From the NCBI RefSeq assembly GCF_023278565.1, contig NC_064675.1:6138001-6202000 (forward strand): DNA of 64,000 bases, in the 5' to 3' direction. Below the pieces are notes generated by a model. It had not been told where the DNA came from. It saw only the letters and a list, made by a program, of their open reading frames with translations, and did no database searches. Positions within the stretch are counted from its first letter, which is position 1. The number at the start of each line of letters is the position of its first letter. Below are positions 11,757 through 22,819 of the stretch, in pieces. Position numbers and translations under genes: made by a program. Source of the stretch: Colletotrichum lupini (Eukaryota; Ascomycota; Sordariomycetes; Glomerellales; Glomerellaceae).

Positions 11757-14054
11757 TATCGGAATGGCAGCAGGCTCAAGGTCACTCTCTATGGCAGCAA
11801 GGAGATGCGCCAGTGACCAAGGCGCTGGTCGTTTCGGCACTGGCGGGAAAGCTTGTCGTATATGGTATTTCGGCAAACGACAGGCGACAGGCGGCAATAT
11901 CGAAGATGGCTCCGCGGTTACGTGCGATATGCTTGACGAATGTCGTGCGATCAAGGTTGCGAACTCCTCGCCGTCGGGCGACAGGTACCGACGCGGAGCT
12001 CAGACAGACCCCAGGCGGACGTACCGGGTAGAGATGTTAGTCAGCCTTTCGACCATGGTCTTTTATCGATAAGAACCCCTGCCACATGGACATGCACGGG
12101 TACCCTGGTCTAGTATCTCGGACCAACGTCCACTCTAAGGTAGCCATGCCCAAGATTGCCTTAGGTAACCCACGAAGGGCATTCGGCATCGAGAAATTTA
12201 GAATGTCTACTGTTGAAGTACCTCGAAAATGAAAGAAAGTCCAGAGAATGGCTGCGATTTGGAAGAGACACTCGACACTTTACGTTTTGCCCAAACACTA
12301 GAGTAAGGCAGGCATGGAGTACGTACAGTAAATGGAGGCAGGGGGCTCCGAGACAGAAGCAGCGGGTTGAATCTACATCTGAATCTGAATCGCTGGGGAA
12401 GAGCGCTGGTCCTGGCTCTGACCACATGCTTTCTCGAGCAGTGCAAAGTGACCGCATTGAAGGAGGAGGAGGGGAACATTCTCTGCCCCACCTCCACATG
12501 CCTTTGGGATATCAGGGAGACAGTCAACAGACTTTCAAGTCTGGACAAGTTCAAGCACCTTGAGCTACCTTCCTTAAGGTAGGTACCTAAGGTAGGTACC
12601 GGTAGACGCCTTTACGCAGTACACTTTACATGTGCCAGGCGCGCCAGTCACCACTCCATCTGAACTACTATTGATTGTGATGTTGCCCAACTCTTTCAAC
12701 CGCCGGTTCAGCATTCAAGCGGCCGCCTTACTTAAGCTAAGACAACCAAGGTACTAGCTGCGGTACAGTCTAGAGTAGGTACGGAGGTATTCATCTCAAA
12801 ATCTTACGTCTGTCTCTATCCGCTGGTCCGCCGCCTGCCCTTTTCAACCAGCACATGGTGGACGTTGGACGGAACAATGACATGTGCTAGCGGCCTACCG
12901 ACAGGTCTAGCGTCCATAACGGTCTGGTCCTGGACATGTCCCGTCCCCAACCGCCTACAAGCTTTGCGAGCCTAGCCATGAATACCTTGAGGTTGACGGT
13001 GGCTCAAATGGAGATGACCTATGCCTCTTCAGAGTCTTCACCTCATGGCAAAGCAAGGGACCATTTATGGTTTAAGATAGTCGCTATCGGACAAGGCACA
13101 ATTTCGGCGATTTGGACCAATCCACCTCAGCTATCGCCGGCTTTCCGAATCCCCAAGGTTCCCAACGACTTGAGCCTCTGGAAGCCAAAAAAGTCATCCC
13201 ACCAAAAAATATTTGTCTGGGACACGAGCCGACAGGGAACCCCACACCTTTCCTTGTAGAGTATTTTGTGGGAGTAGCCATGCTGATGACCCCAGTCACG
13301 ACCCATGACCACAGTCACCACACACTTCGGTTGATCAACGGTTGCCTTCCTCTCTCTCTCCCCCGCCAATCCAGCGAGCTTGAAGTGCGGTGTGCAGCGC
13401 AGCACCGTCCAATGCCACCAATATCCGTACAATTTACCGATCCGTCCTTGCCTGTACCATACGGAGACCTTCCCTCCCACCACTTGGCGCTTCCCGTTTC
13501 CACTTCTTGCAGTTCTGTGACCTGTCGCATGCTAACTCTTGACTTGGCTTTTGGTTCCTCTTGCTGGTCCGCACCCACCAATTCCGATTTCCCTTACATC
13601 GTCATTGCGAGTCGAGTCTCTTTCTCCGTTCAACTTCCTCCCCTCCATCCTTCTCTCTGAGACACACACCCATACGGACACCTTGTGCTCCTATCCTTCC
13701 CACTGGAACATGTGTCTGCGGAAGTTGTAGCCTTGCCATCTCTTTTCTTCTCTCTCCATTTCTCTTCCCAGCTTCAAACGTGCCGCCTGTCATCGTTCCC
13801 TCCGAGACAGAAACATCCCACCGCTTTACCGCGCCCTTGCGACGATCCTCCGTTCCACGGCCTCAACCCCGCCTCCAAAAAAGGTCCCTCCTCAACACAA
13901 CCCGCCGTTTTCGAGGCGCGCCCCCAAAGAAGCTTAACGCACGCCCAGTCCGATTTCCTCAATCTCTCTCTCGAGCTTCCGCGCGCCTGTCTCCTCTCAC
14001 GCCCATCTGCCGCCGTTCCTAATCAGCCACGCGCACCCACCACCGCCAGCAGCC
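11757..14054. other. Divergent intergenic region between the LCHN-like gene and SLC1
   Basis: This 2.3-kb region is the shared upstream space of two divergent genes. It holds clusters of the TACC/GGTA motif (about 12135-12170 and 12572-12605). The last 500 bases before the SLC1 ATG (about 13550-14050) are strongly C/T-rich on the plus strand, as expected of a fungal promoter and 5' leader. Short frames here (for example 12936-13259) have no recognisable protein content. Confidence 0.65.
12572..12605. repeat. Tandem copies of the palindromic GGTAGGTACC / CCTAAGG motif
   Basis: Two adjacent copies of AAGGTAGGTACC joined by CCTAAGG-type sequence. The same motif recurs in other intergenic spaces of this window (see findings). 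Confidence 0.8.
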
Positions 14055-15037
14055 ATGTCGGCTTTCCTAGGCTACATATACTCCTTCTTCAAGGGTTATG
14101 CCGCCCTCGTCGTCGCCCTCTACATGCTGTCCTACGTCGTCCCCAAGGCCGCCTTTGGCGCTCGTGTCCTCGCTTCCTACATCTCGCTCGCCGTAGCGGC
14201 CGGCTGGGGTGTCTTTGCCTCCATCTTCCTGAAGCTCATCGGCGAGCAGGGCATTGCGCAATGGATGACCGGCCGGTTCTTGTACTACATCATGGCCGTC
14301 ACCACGGGCGTTACCTTTGAGGTTATCGATCCCAACCACATTCTCGACAACACTCGCCCTGCCGTCTTTGTTGGCAACCACCAGACCGAACTCGACGTCT
14401 TGATGCTAGGCACCATGTTCCCCAAGTACTGCAGCGTCACTGCCAAAGCCTCGCTCAAGAAGACGCCCATCCTCGGCTGGTTCATGACCTTGAGCGGCTC
14501 CATCTTCATCGATCGCAAGAACACAAAGGATGCCAAAGATGCCATGGCCGGCGCTGCTGAGCAGATTCGCAAGAGGAATCAGAGCGTGTACATGTTCCCC
14601 GAGGGCACCCGTAGCTACGCCAAAGACCCTGTACTGCTGCCCTTCAAGAAGGGCGCCTTCCACCTGGCCGTTCAGGCCGGTGTGCCCATTGTGCCCTGCG
14701 TTGTCGCCAACTACAGCCACGTCCTTTACCTCAAGGGTCTCATCTTCAACTCTGGAAAGATCCCTGTCAAGGGTAAGTACTCGGCTGCCCATGTGTGCCC
14801 CTCCCCAGCGCCGAATACATGCTAACGTCAACTCGCGCAGTCTTGGACCCTATCCCCACTACTGGCCTGACCGCTGCCGACGTCGACGAGCTCACCCGCA
14901 AGACCCGAGACCTGATGTTGGAGGAGCTCGTCAGCCTGACCGAAAAGGCCCAGGGCAGGCCCATGAAGGTCACCCACGACGTCCCTTCTGCGAAGACGAC
15001 CGGAACCGACGCCACGGATACCATCTCAGCCCTGTAA
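14055..15037 (+). CDS. SLC1: 1-acyl-sn-glycerol-3-phosphate acyltransferase
   Basis: Converts lysophosphatidic acid to phosphatidic acid with acyl-CoA, at the ER membrane or lipid droplets. Exons 14055-14772 and 14841-15037 give 304 residues; the 68-nt intron has a GTAAGT donor and a GCGCAG acceptor. Seen: two N-terminal hydrophobic segments (about residues 12-32 and 38-60); the catalytic H-x4-D motif in NHQTELD (His109, Asp114); SGSIFIDRKN, matching acyltransferase block II; FPEGTR at 181-186 for substrate phosphate binding; and VPIVPCVV for block IV. After the intron the chain continues PIPTTGLTAADVDELT, a conserved C-terminal stretch. Length fits yeast Slc1 (about 300). It faces the lipase gene downstream in a convergent arrangement. 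Confidence 0.96.
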
Positions 15038-15672
15038 ACGCCCGAGGCTTTGAAAAGGCCAAGAGCCTCGGTTCCAAAAGACACAATGTTGGAAACCATG
15101 CCGGATCGAGGGCGGGCATCTCCAGATTAAACACATACAACTCGTACAAGAGACAAGACGGGTCAGATGGCAACATCTCCATCACAAGAGGCTTCTAAAC
15201 AGCCAAGTTAACATGGATACGGGTAGGGTAGTTAGATTCAGGTGGGTGGGGGAGCACGTCTTGATACCCTATAGACCGAAAGTACTTGCATTTCTCTCCT
15301 TGCTCGATTGGCCTTCCACCGGGCCATCGCGGGTGTTTGGGAATCTAGACGTTCGGCATGACATGTAGATGAGATACGGCGTGCAGGCAGCATCTTGTTG
15401 AAAAAAATGAAATTTTACGTTTAAACTTATGATGATGTCTCGCGGGCGGGCAACCTGAAGGGCTGTAGTTGTAGCCCGCAAGATGGTGCCCTCCTTTAAG
15501 TGCCTCTAAGTGCCTCTAAGTGATAGTAGAGCTATGATGATGGTCTATCTCACGGTCATCAGCAAATTCAAGGTTGTAAGCGATCTCTATAAGAACCAAA
15601 AAGAGGATGTAATTTCCGTCAGGATCGGGATTTCTCCATCAACGCCCAAGCTATGCTACACTTTCTAACACT

Positions 15673-15690
15673 CCCCCCCCCCCCCCCCCC
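15673..15690. repeat. Poly-C tract (18 nt)
   Basis: An unbroken C run between the converging SLC1 and lipase genes; on the lipase sense strand it is poly-G. Confidence 0.9.
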
Positions 15691-15816
15691 TCGAGGTCTT
15701 TTGATAGGGAAAGAGCCTCTCTTTTGACTAATATGTAAACATCACCAGATTCTCACTCTTACCCATGCCTTGCTCCCTCTCTAGTCGATGCTGTTCCAGT
15801 CTAGTTCACCAGAACA

Positions 15817-15829
15817 CCCCCCCCCCCCC
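15817..15829. repeat. Poly-C tract (13 nt)
   Basis: A C run about 30 bases beyond the lipase stop codon, so poly-G in the lipase 3' UTR sense strand. Another 8-base C run follows at about 15847. Confidence 0.9.
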
Positions 15830-15858
15830 GTTAGCTGACAGCTCTACCCCCCCCGACC

Positions 15859-18376
15859 CTAATTCATCTTTCCCTCCCCCCTATACTCCTCACCCTCGCC
15901 CTCGCCCTCGCCCTCCTCATACTCTTCATATTCCTCCTCCTCCTCATCATCAATAACAGCCTGCTCATTATCATCCTCATTCTCCAGCAACGTCTCCCCC
16001 TCAGCATCGGTAGTCTCATCCTCGAGATCCGTATTCCCCGAAATAAGCAGACTCCGCAAGTCATCCTCGCTGAGAATCGTCTCGATGCTGCCCCTCCGGA
16101 TCCAAGGCCTCGTCTCCCTACGCCCTTGCTCAATCAGCCTCTCAATCTTGAGTCTATTCCCGACAAACTTCAGAATGGGATACCCGCGCTGCTGACCCTC
16201 GTGAATCATGCGCGCCAACCGCGGCGGGTCCGGGTCCGAAAGGATATGCACGAAATCAGAAGGCACAGTCTTGGGCCAGATGGTGATTGTGCCGCTGAAC
16301 GTCTGCAAGAACAACTGCGACCAGTCCTGGCCCAGAGGTCGGGGCAGCAGCTCGGCGTGGCGGATGAACTTGAGCCATTTCGTCATGTCGAGCTTGAGGT
16401 AGTGCTCCACCGCCGACATGACGTACCCGCCGCGCCAGCCTTTGCCCTTGCGGTGCGTGACGGGGTGGCCCACGGAGCCGCGCGAGGAGAAGAAGAAGAG
16501 GTTGATGTGCGGGTTGACCTGGCTGACAATCGTAAAGTTGACGTTGAAGTGCAGGTTGAGGGCTTTGATGGGGATATCGGTCCGCAAACTGCCGTCCTTC
16601 CACTTGTGCCCGAACGAATAGGGCACCAGCGTGCCGTCGCGCTGCTTCATCATCAGCACGACAGGATTCAGAATGCCCGGGACGGCGGCGGACGCCAGTA
16701 CGGCGGACCAGATGACGCAGTCCGGACTGGTGAGGTAGTTGCAGAGGATGGTGGGCGAGTGCGGGTCGGCGGGCACGCACGAGACGTTGAGGATGCGGCC
16801 GGTGCGCTCGTACGCCTCCCGGAAGGTCATGGACCCCCTCGTCCACCAGCTGCACTGCTTGGCCCAGTCGACCGAGTCGAAGCGGGCGCCCGTCCTCCAC
16901 CACCGCGGGATCCAGGTCCAGAACGTCTCGCGGCAGGCGGTGATGCGGTGCGCGAGTGCGGGTACGAGGAGCTGCCTCAGCTCGTCGTCCGTCCGGGTGG
17001 CCACGAGGGCCGCGACCAGGGCGCCGCCGCTGGTGCCGGTGATGACGTCCGGGAGCAGGTCCGCTTCGAGGAGGGCCTTGATCACGCCAAAGTGGTAGTA
17101 GGCAAAGGACGCGCCGCCCGAGAGGCAGAGGGCCGTCCGTCCGTAGTTTGCGTGCATGCCCTTGAAGATGGAACGCTTCTCCTCCATGGACAGTTGCTTC
17201 GTGCTCAGAATGAACTTGATGCTCCTCTCGACTGGACGCAGTCGGTCAGTCACCCAGCTAGCATCTTGAAAACACCATGGGCAGATACATACCTTCGTCG
17301 ATAAAGTTCTGCACCAGGTTCTTGGTGCCATAATACGTCTGGCTATACAGCCTGGGATTCTCAACGCCCACAAAGTTACTCTTCACACACGCCGACAGCA
17401 GCGCATGAAGCTCCTCGACAGCAGGCTTCCCCGACGCCTTAGGATCCGCCTGCGCTCCCTCATCATCCTTCTCCCCATTCTCCGCCGCCTCAGCCTTTTG
17501 CCTACACTTGCGCATCTGGTCCCACACCCTCTTGACCGTCTTGGAGTCGTAGTAGGCGAAGTCGTTCTCCTCCTTCCACCGCTGCCGGTCGAGGTAGCTG
17601 TCCAGCTCCTTGGCCGCGACGACCCAGTCGCGGTAGTTGTTCGTCCGGCGCATGCTCCGCCTCAGCCTCTCCCGCGTGCCGCGCCAGGTCACAAAGTGTT
17701 CGTACACCCAGATGTACAGCCGCGTGTACAGGTACGTGAGCGCGAGGCCCGCGAGCCAGGCGCCGACGAAGAAGAGCATCGGCCACTTGAGGAGCGCATA
17801 GAAAATACCCTCCCGCGTCTCGTCTTTCGTCCTGGTGCCCAGGAGCGCCTCCGCGGCCCCCTTGGCCCGGTTCCTCCTCCGGCGAGACCCCCTCTTTGAT
17901 ATCTTTTGGTTGACGGGCGCCCAGTCGTTCTGCGCCGTGATGAACATGTTGGACTGCGTCGCCGAGCCGTTGTTGTAAACGCCGCCGCCGCCGCCGTTGG
18001 TATAAGTGTGATTCAACATCCCCGGACCCGGGGCCGTAACGTCGCCGGCAGCAGCCGCCGCCGCCGCCGCGACGGCCGACGGATCCTCCCTATCATCTTC
18101 GTACACAGACCCCCGCTTCGTGACGTCGAGCGAGCTCTGACTCCTGAGGCCGGGGGAGCGGAGAGACGTGGTTTCGTCGGGTGACTGCAAGGGGTCGGGG
18201 GCCTGGAGGGCCTGTATGAAGGCGGCGAGGTCGGCGTCGCTGAGGAATTTGGTGTCGAACTCGGGGAGGCCGTCGGTGCTGAAGTTTTCGGGCGGGAAGC
18301 CGTAAATGTCTGTGTTGCTGCCGCCGCCGCTCGGCGAGGAGCCAAACGAAACTCTGGGTTGGTGGTGCTCAGCCAT
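15859..18376 (-). CDS. Patatin-like lipase (TGL3/4/5-type triacylglycerol lipase, DUF3336 plus patatin)
   Basis: Lipid-droplet lipase or lysophospholipid acyltransferase type. Exons 18376-17293 and 17231-15859 give 818 residues; the 61-nt intron has GTATGT and CAG ends. Seen in order: a low-complexity N-terminus with Ala and Gly runs (about 1-150); an Arg-rich patch; one hydrophobic segment (about 192-225); a DUF3336-like helical region including NYRDWVVAAKELDSYLDRQRW and a lid near LCLSGGASFAYYHFG, which supplies the oxyanion hole; the nucleophile elbow GTSGG at 427-431 (Ser429); and DGS with the catalytic Asp near 574 (DGS in place of the commoner DGG/DGA). The C-terminal 80 residues are almost wholly acidic. 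An open frame on the other strand at 16126-17304 is a shadow. Related yeast enzymes are Tgl3, Tgl4 and Tgl5; I cannot say which is the orthologue. Confidence 0.92.
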
Positions 18377-20582
18377 GTCTGCGGGCTGCGTCGTCTGACG
18401 GGTCCAGGCGCATGATATGGCGACACACCAGGAGGGAGAGGAGTAGTTGTAAGGCAGTCAACGTGTGAAGCTACTCAGGGGAACGATGCGTGGGAGAGAC
18501 ACGATGCTGAATGCTGATGAGCCTGGAGGAAGGGATGAATTTGGTCTCCGAAATGAAGAGGAAGCTCCAGTGGCGGCAGGTGTGTAAGGCGAGGTACCTC
18601 GAGGTAGTATGTGAATGCGGCGTAGTACGTGTAGCGTGCTGTGGTTGGGTGAAGCGTTGCGTGAGAATGTAAGCGTCGGATAAGGTAGAACGTGGCTAAG
18701 GTAATCTGCAGATGGACGGGTGATTTCGGTGCATTTGTTGGGGAGGGAAGTACTTGTAGAGATGCCTCGGGGTGGTGGTCTGGTCAGTCGCTCTCGGCCG
18801 GGGGAGACTACCACTTTCTGGCACCCAGTTCCCAGGTTGCTCTCGAGATGCGCAGACCTCCCTAGGGAATGCGCGCCCGTGATGCCACGGGTCGGATGAC
18901 GTCGGCAGTAAGCTCGAATTGGATTTCGTTGGGGACCTCGGGGCGCCTGGCACCTTTGCTGTGTATGTACGAAGTACGAGGTACCTACCTTGAGGTAAGT
19001 CAGGGAGCACTGGGGACTGTTGGCCGCTCACTAATACCACCCAACCCACGTCGGCTACTGAACCGTGAGATGTGGCAGGGGGCAACAACTTCCACTCCCT
19101 CAGGCCCCCTCTGGCCCCCCTCCTGGTCACTTTTCTTCACTTTCTTCAGTGGATGTTGTACCTGAAATAAGGCACTCACCCACTCTAGCGGGATGCGGTG
19201 CAAGCAAGGCCACCTTAGTTCCCACCACCACCACCTGTTCGACTAACACCAACATCTGGTCGTCTGTCTGCCTGCCGATACTACAACCATGATGTAGGTA
19301 GACGAAAAGTATAAGCATCGAGTTATTCTCTCCAAAAAAAGGTGTTATCATAGATGTAAGTCAAGATCGCCTCGGCACCTTGAGACAAAATCCCACAAGG
19401 CCGCCCGCCAACGAGCCCCTCAAGTTCCCATCCGGACCGCCCGTCTCACCGTCTCCGCCTCTCCGGAATCCCCTCGGAAGGAATGTCACCTCACCTCGCC
19501 GGCGGCCCCTCGACCAAAACGGCATACCTGTGTCTTTCTCCATACATGGTTAGCAAGGCTGAGAGGGAACGCAGCAGTGGCTTTGCGATGAGGAGCATCT
19601 GACATAATATGACATGTGTTGACTTACCTAATGTACTCTACATACACAAGGGCCCAAAGGTACTGAATCATCTAGACGTCAGCATATGTAATACCCAACA
19701 AATGGATACCTAGGGATATCAAAAATCTTGGAACTGCACAATCGGCGCGGCTGCTGGTCCCGGGGAATACAAACTACTTGTGGCTTGTGAAGATGCTAAA
19801 AAGAGCATCGCCACAACTCTCTTCTCCGCCGGCCTGACGTAAGGTATCATATGTCTACCATCAAGCATCCCGCCGTTTCCCGCCGCCCCTAACGGAACGG
19901 AACCTTTACGACGTGGACACGGTGGCCTTGGTCACCGCCACCGCATCATCACTACAAACAGCGTCCTAGGAAAATCCCTTGATACGCTCAGCACAACCAT
20001 TTGATGCCTTTGCAGTGCCATACTCCTCCATGATCCAATCATCTTGTTGTCAATGTTGTTGATGCGGCAGTAAATCTACGCAGAGCAGGCTAACGATTTG
20101 AAAGACGCAAAATAAACCAGATTCCGAATCCCTGGGCCCCAATGAAGAATTCTAGCCTAACAAGCGTACACAATTGCCTCGTCTCTGGCCTTAAAGCTGG
20201 ATGCCTCGACCAACAGTACTGACTGACCGAGCAGAGCCATCTGGACCGCCAGACCGAGGACTTTTTCCCTTCCTCCGTGTGTGTGGACCGATGCAAACAT
20301 GCCCGATAGCAGCAGTGTCAGCCCATTACGCAGCTCTTTCTAAACCGTTTGTTCCCCCTAGGATATCAGATTTCGCAAGACGCCAAAGAAGGGGGGAGCC
20401 CTTGTTCTGTTGAACACCCCCCCTCGAAGCACTTGACCGGAGCTTTCGTAGACGTGGCACCCATGATTTCGTTCCCGCGTAGACGTTCCCTATTGCCATT
20501 CTTGCCATATCGTCCATGTACTTGCTCCGCTCCCGCAGTAGACACCTCCCGCAAGCTCCTTCCAGAGCTGTCGGTTCGGTGT
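18377..20582. other. Intergenic region: lipase promoter and SAR1 3' side
   Basis: 2.2 kb without a supported gene. It contains GGTACC-type motif copies at 18591-18607 and 18979-18999. The part nearest SAR1 presumably includes its 3' UTR. Confidence 0.6.
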
Positions 20583-21612
20583 TTAGACGTACTGCGAGAG
20601 CCACCGGATACCGTCACCGTATCCTGTTCTCAAAGTTAGCCAAACTGCTCTGCACCCTTATCTGCCATGTTTCCGGGGAAAGCAAAGAAACGCACCTTGT
20701 CTGAGGACAACGGAGCACATGAAGACCTCGATAGGTCGGATTCCCTCCAGAGGCACCTTGCCCTTGCCGGTGGTCTGATACATGCCGAGCTGGTGACGGA
20801 GCTCCTCCTCCGAGATGGCGTCGGGGTGGTCAATCTTGTTGCCGAGGATGACAAAGGGCACCTTGGCCAGCTCCTCCATGGACAAGAGGGCGTCGAGCTC
20901 GGCCTTGGCCTCGGGGAACCGCTCGTGGTCCTTGGCGTCGACGAGGAAGACGATGCCGTTGACTTCGGGGAAGTAGTCCTTCCACAGGCGGCGGGCCTGC
21001 TGGTGACCGCCGAGATCGAAGGTGGTGAAGCGCACGTTGCCGATGGCGAGCTCCTCGGAAGCTAGAGGCCGGTTAGCTTTCTGGACACGTGCGCAGAGCA
21101 GAGACCCCCCATGTCACTAGGCTCTTTTTGCCGCGGAAGAGATATACTCACTGGGGTGAAGAGTAGGCTGGAGGATAGCGACACGGTCGTTCTGATCACC
21201 TTGTTAGCAGTCGTTCATACCATCCATATCGTAGCCCAAGACGATCCCATATCGGCGCATCCGACCTCCAGTAGGCTCGTGGTATCTGTCGATACGGGTA
21301 AAGCTGGCGGGTGTTGGGGCGATCGTACCTTCAGCATGTGCAGGAGGGTGGTCTTTCCGGCATTGTCGAGGCCAAGGAAAAGAAGCTTGGCATGCTTGTT
21401 GAGCAAGCCGAGGCTTGAGAGGACGTCGTAGACTAGAGAAGAGAGAGAATACCAGTCAGTTTGTCATGGTTCAACTAGGGATGGATGATGGGCCACACAA
21501 GCTACGGCGAAGGCGGCGCGCAGAAGATCAACCCCAGGTGGTGGAGGGGCATCAAGCAGAGGTAGGAGATGAGGGAAAAGGCAAGATACATACACCAGTT
21601 AATAATCCACAT
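20583..21612 (-). CDS. SAR1: COPII-coat small GTPase Sar1
   Basis: GTPase that starts COPII coat assembly on ER membranes. Five exons: 21612-21594, 21432-21329, 21191-21152, 21061-20696 and 20623-20583, giving 189 residues, the exact family size. Introns are 161, 137, 90 and 72 nt with donors GTATGT, GTACGA, GTGAGT and GTGCGT. Seen: the N-terminus MWIINWFYDVL, the hydrophobic anchor typical of Sar1 (no myristoylated Gly, unlike Arf); P-loop GLDNAGKT (27-34); HPTSEELAIG switch I with the effector Thr; [12 protein letters not shown] (from Asp70, switch II); GNKID (129-132); and the C-terminal GIRWLSQYV. Residue identity is near complete against what I know of fungal Sar1, so the splice model is secure. 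The first exon holds only 19 coding bases. Confidence 0.97.
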
Positions 21613-22819
21613 CTTGACGACGAAGGAGCGAGATTATTGTCTGTATTGTGAGGGTGGTTCGTGGATGACGGTGGAGTCGGTAGGTTGAGATCGGGGAGGT
21701 TTCGATGTTCGGGCTTTTGCTCCCAGGAGACAAGGCGGCGGCGGGCGTGTACGAATGGCGAGGTACCAAGGTCTGGACTGGGCGGGACTGGACTGGCTGA
21801 GCTGGGGGCCACCTCACACAGTAGGCTTGGTGGGCTACCAGGAGAGATGGGAGCTGAGTCGGAGAGTCGGGAAGACAGCAAGACAGCAAGTGGGTGAGAG
21901 GTGGTACGTGCTGGCTGTTCTGGCTGGCGCATTTGCTGTTGCGAATTGCAGTGTGTTAAGGTGGTAGTGCCTTAAATCTCGGGCTGCCACGTATCGGACA
22001 TGCTCCACAGATGCACCGAGTGCTGTCAACTGCGGTCTGGGAACTGGGAACCTGCAAAGAACAACGGAAAGACGCAAAATGCAAAATGCAGAAAAAAAGA
22101 GTCTGGGAGTGCGTCAGGGCGAAACAAAACTCTTTGCCATCTCCTTTAGGAAAGGCTTCACTACTTCACTGAAATGAAAGCCCGAACAGCTGTGTCAGGT
22201 GAATAAAGTCAGGCCCAAATTGCCTTAAACGCTTGAGTCCTGGGGCCTTTGGTGTGAACAAACATCTAGGTAGTCAGGTTAAATGAGAAAGAACACCTTT
22301 GCGAGTGCTTCACATGATGAATTACGCCTACTGACTGAGCCCACAACGCTTTCCCTGGGTTACATACTTTTTCACTGCATATCCTCGATAAGTTAAAAGG
22401 TCACATGGCAGAGGAACAGAGTATTGGAGGTCTGCGATATCTCGCAGGAATGCAGTTGTTGATCAGGCTACCTAATGCTATGTGTTTGCTCGACAACCAT
22501 ACAAGCCTTCATACACGCTATTCCAGGGGGTATTCGTGCTCCAAGTCCAGATGCCGCTGGACTCCCAAAATGAGGAAGAAAAGAAAATGAAGCGAAAGTC
22601 CATGTAGGCACAGAGCCCTCGTCCATCGAGGACGCTCCGGTATAAAAATGTGATATGTACAATCCAAGAAAATAAAGGACGTGGAAAATAGTCTCATATA
22701 TGTCATGAAGTCCACCATGCCATGCACCGTCTGATGCTAAACGCCTTGCGAAACAATTCTTGTGGTCTCGCTGTAAATGCAAATCAAGAACTCCGCCCAA
22801 TGTAGTTGTAGGCACCTCT
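21613..22819. other. Intergenic region: SAR1 promoter and 3' side of the acidic-protein gene
   Basis: 1.2 kb with no recognised coding sequence. The first 350 bases are the SAR1 upstream region; the rest is fairly A/T-rich and likely includes the 3' UTR of the next minus-strand gene. Confidence 0.6.

Larger units (their letters stand above)
15038..15858. other. Convergent 3' region between SLC1 and the lipase gene
   Basis: The 0.8 kb between two converging stop codons has no gene. It carries C runs at 15673-15690 (18 nt) and 15817-15829 (13 nt), and a triplicated GTGCCTCTAA-like decamer near 15499-15522. The 3' UTRs and transcription ends of both genes must lie here. Confidence 0.7.

Noticed and set aside
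16126..17304. A 392-codon plus-strand frame
   Set aside because: It lies wholly antisense to the patatin-like lipase exons, is Arg/Gly/Val-rich as shadows of G/C-rich genes are, and has no family sequence.
19559..19600. CTGAGAGGG sequence reminiscent of a TPP riboswitch core
   Set aside because: The matching ACCTGAT element and stem pairing are absent, and no thiamine gene is nearby.
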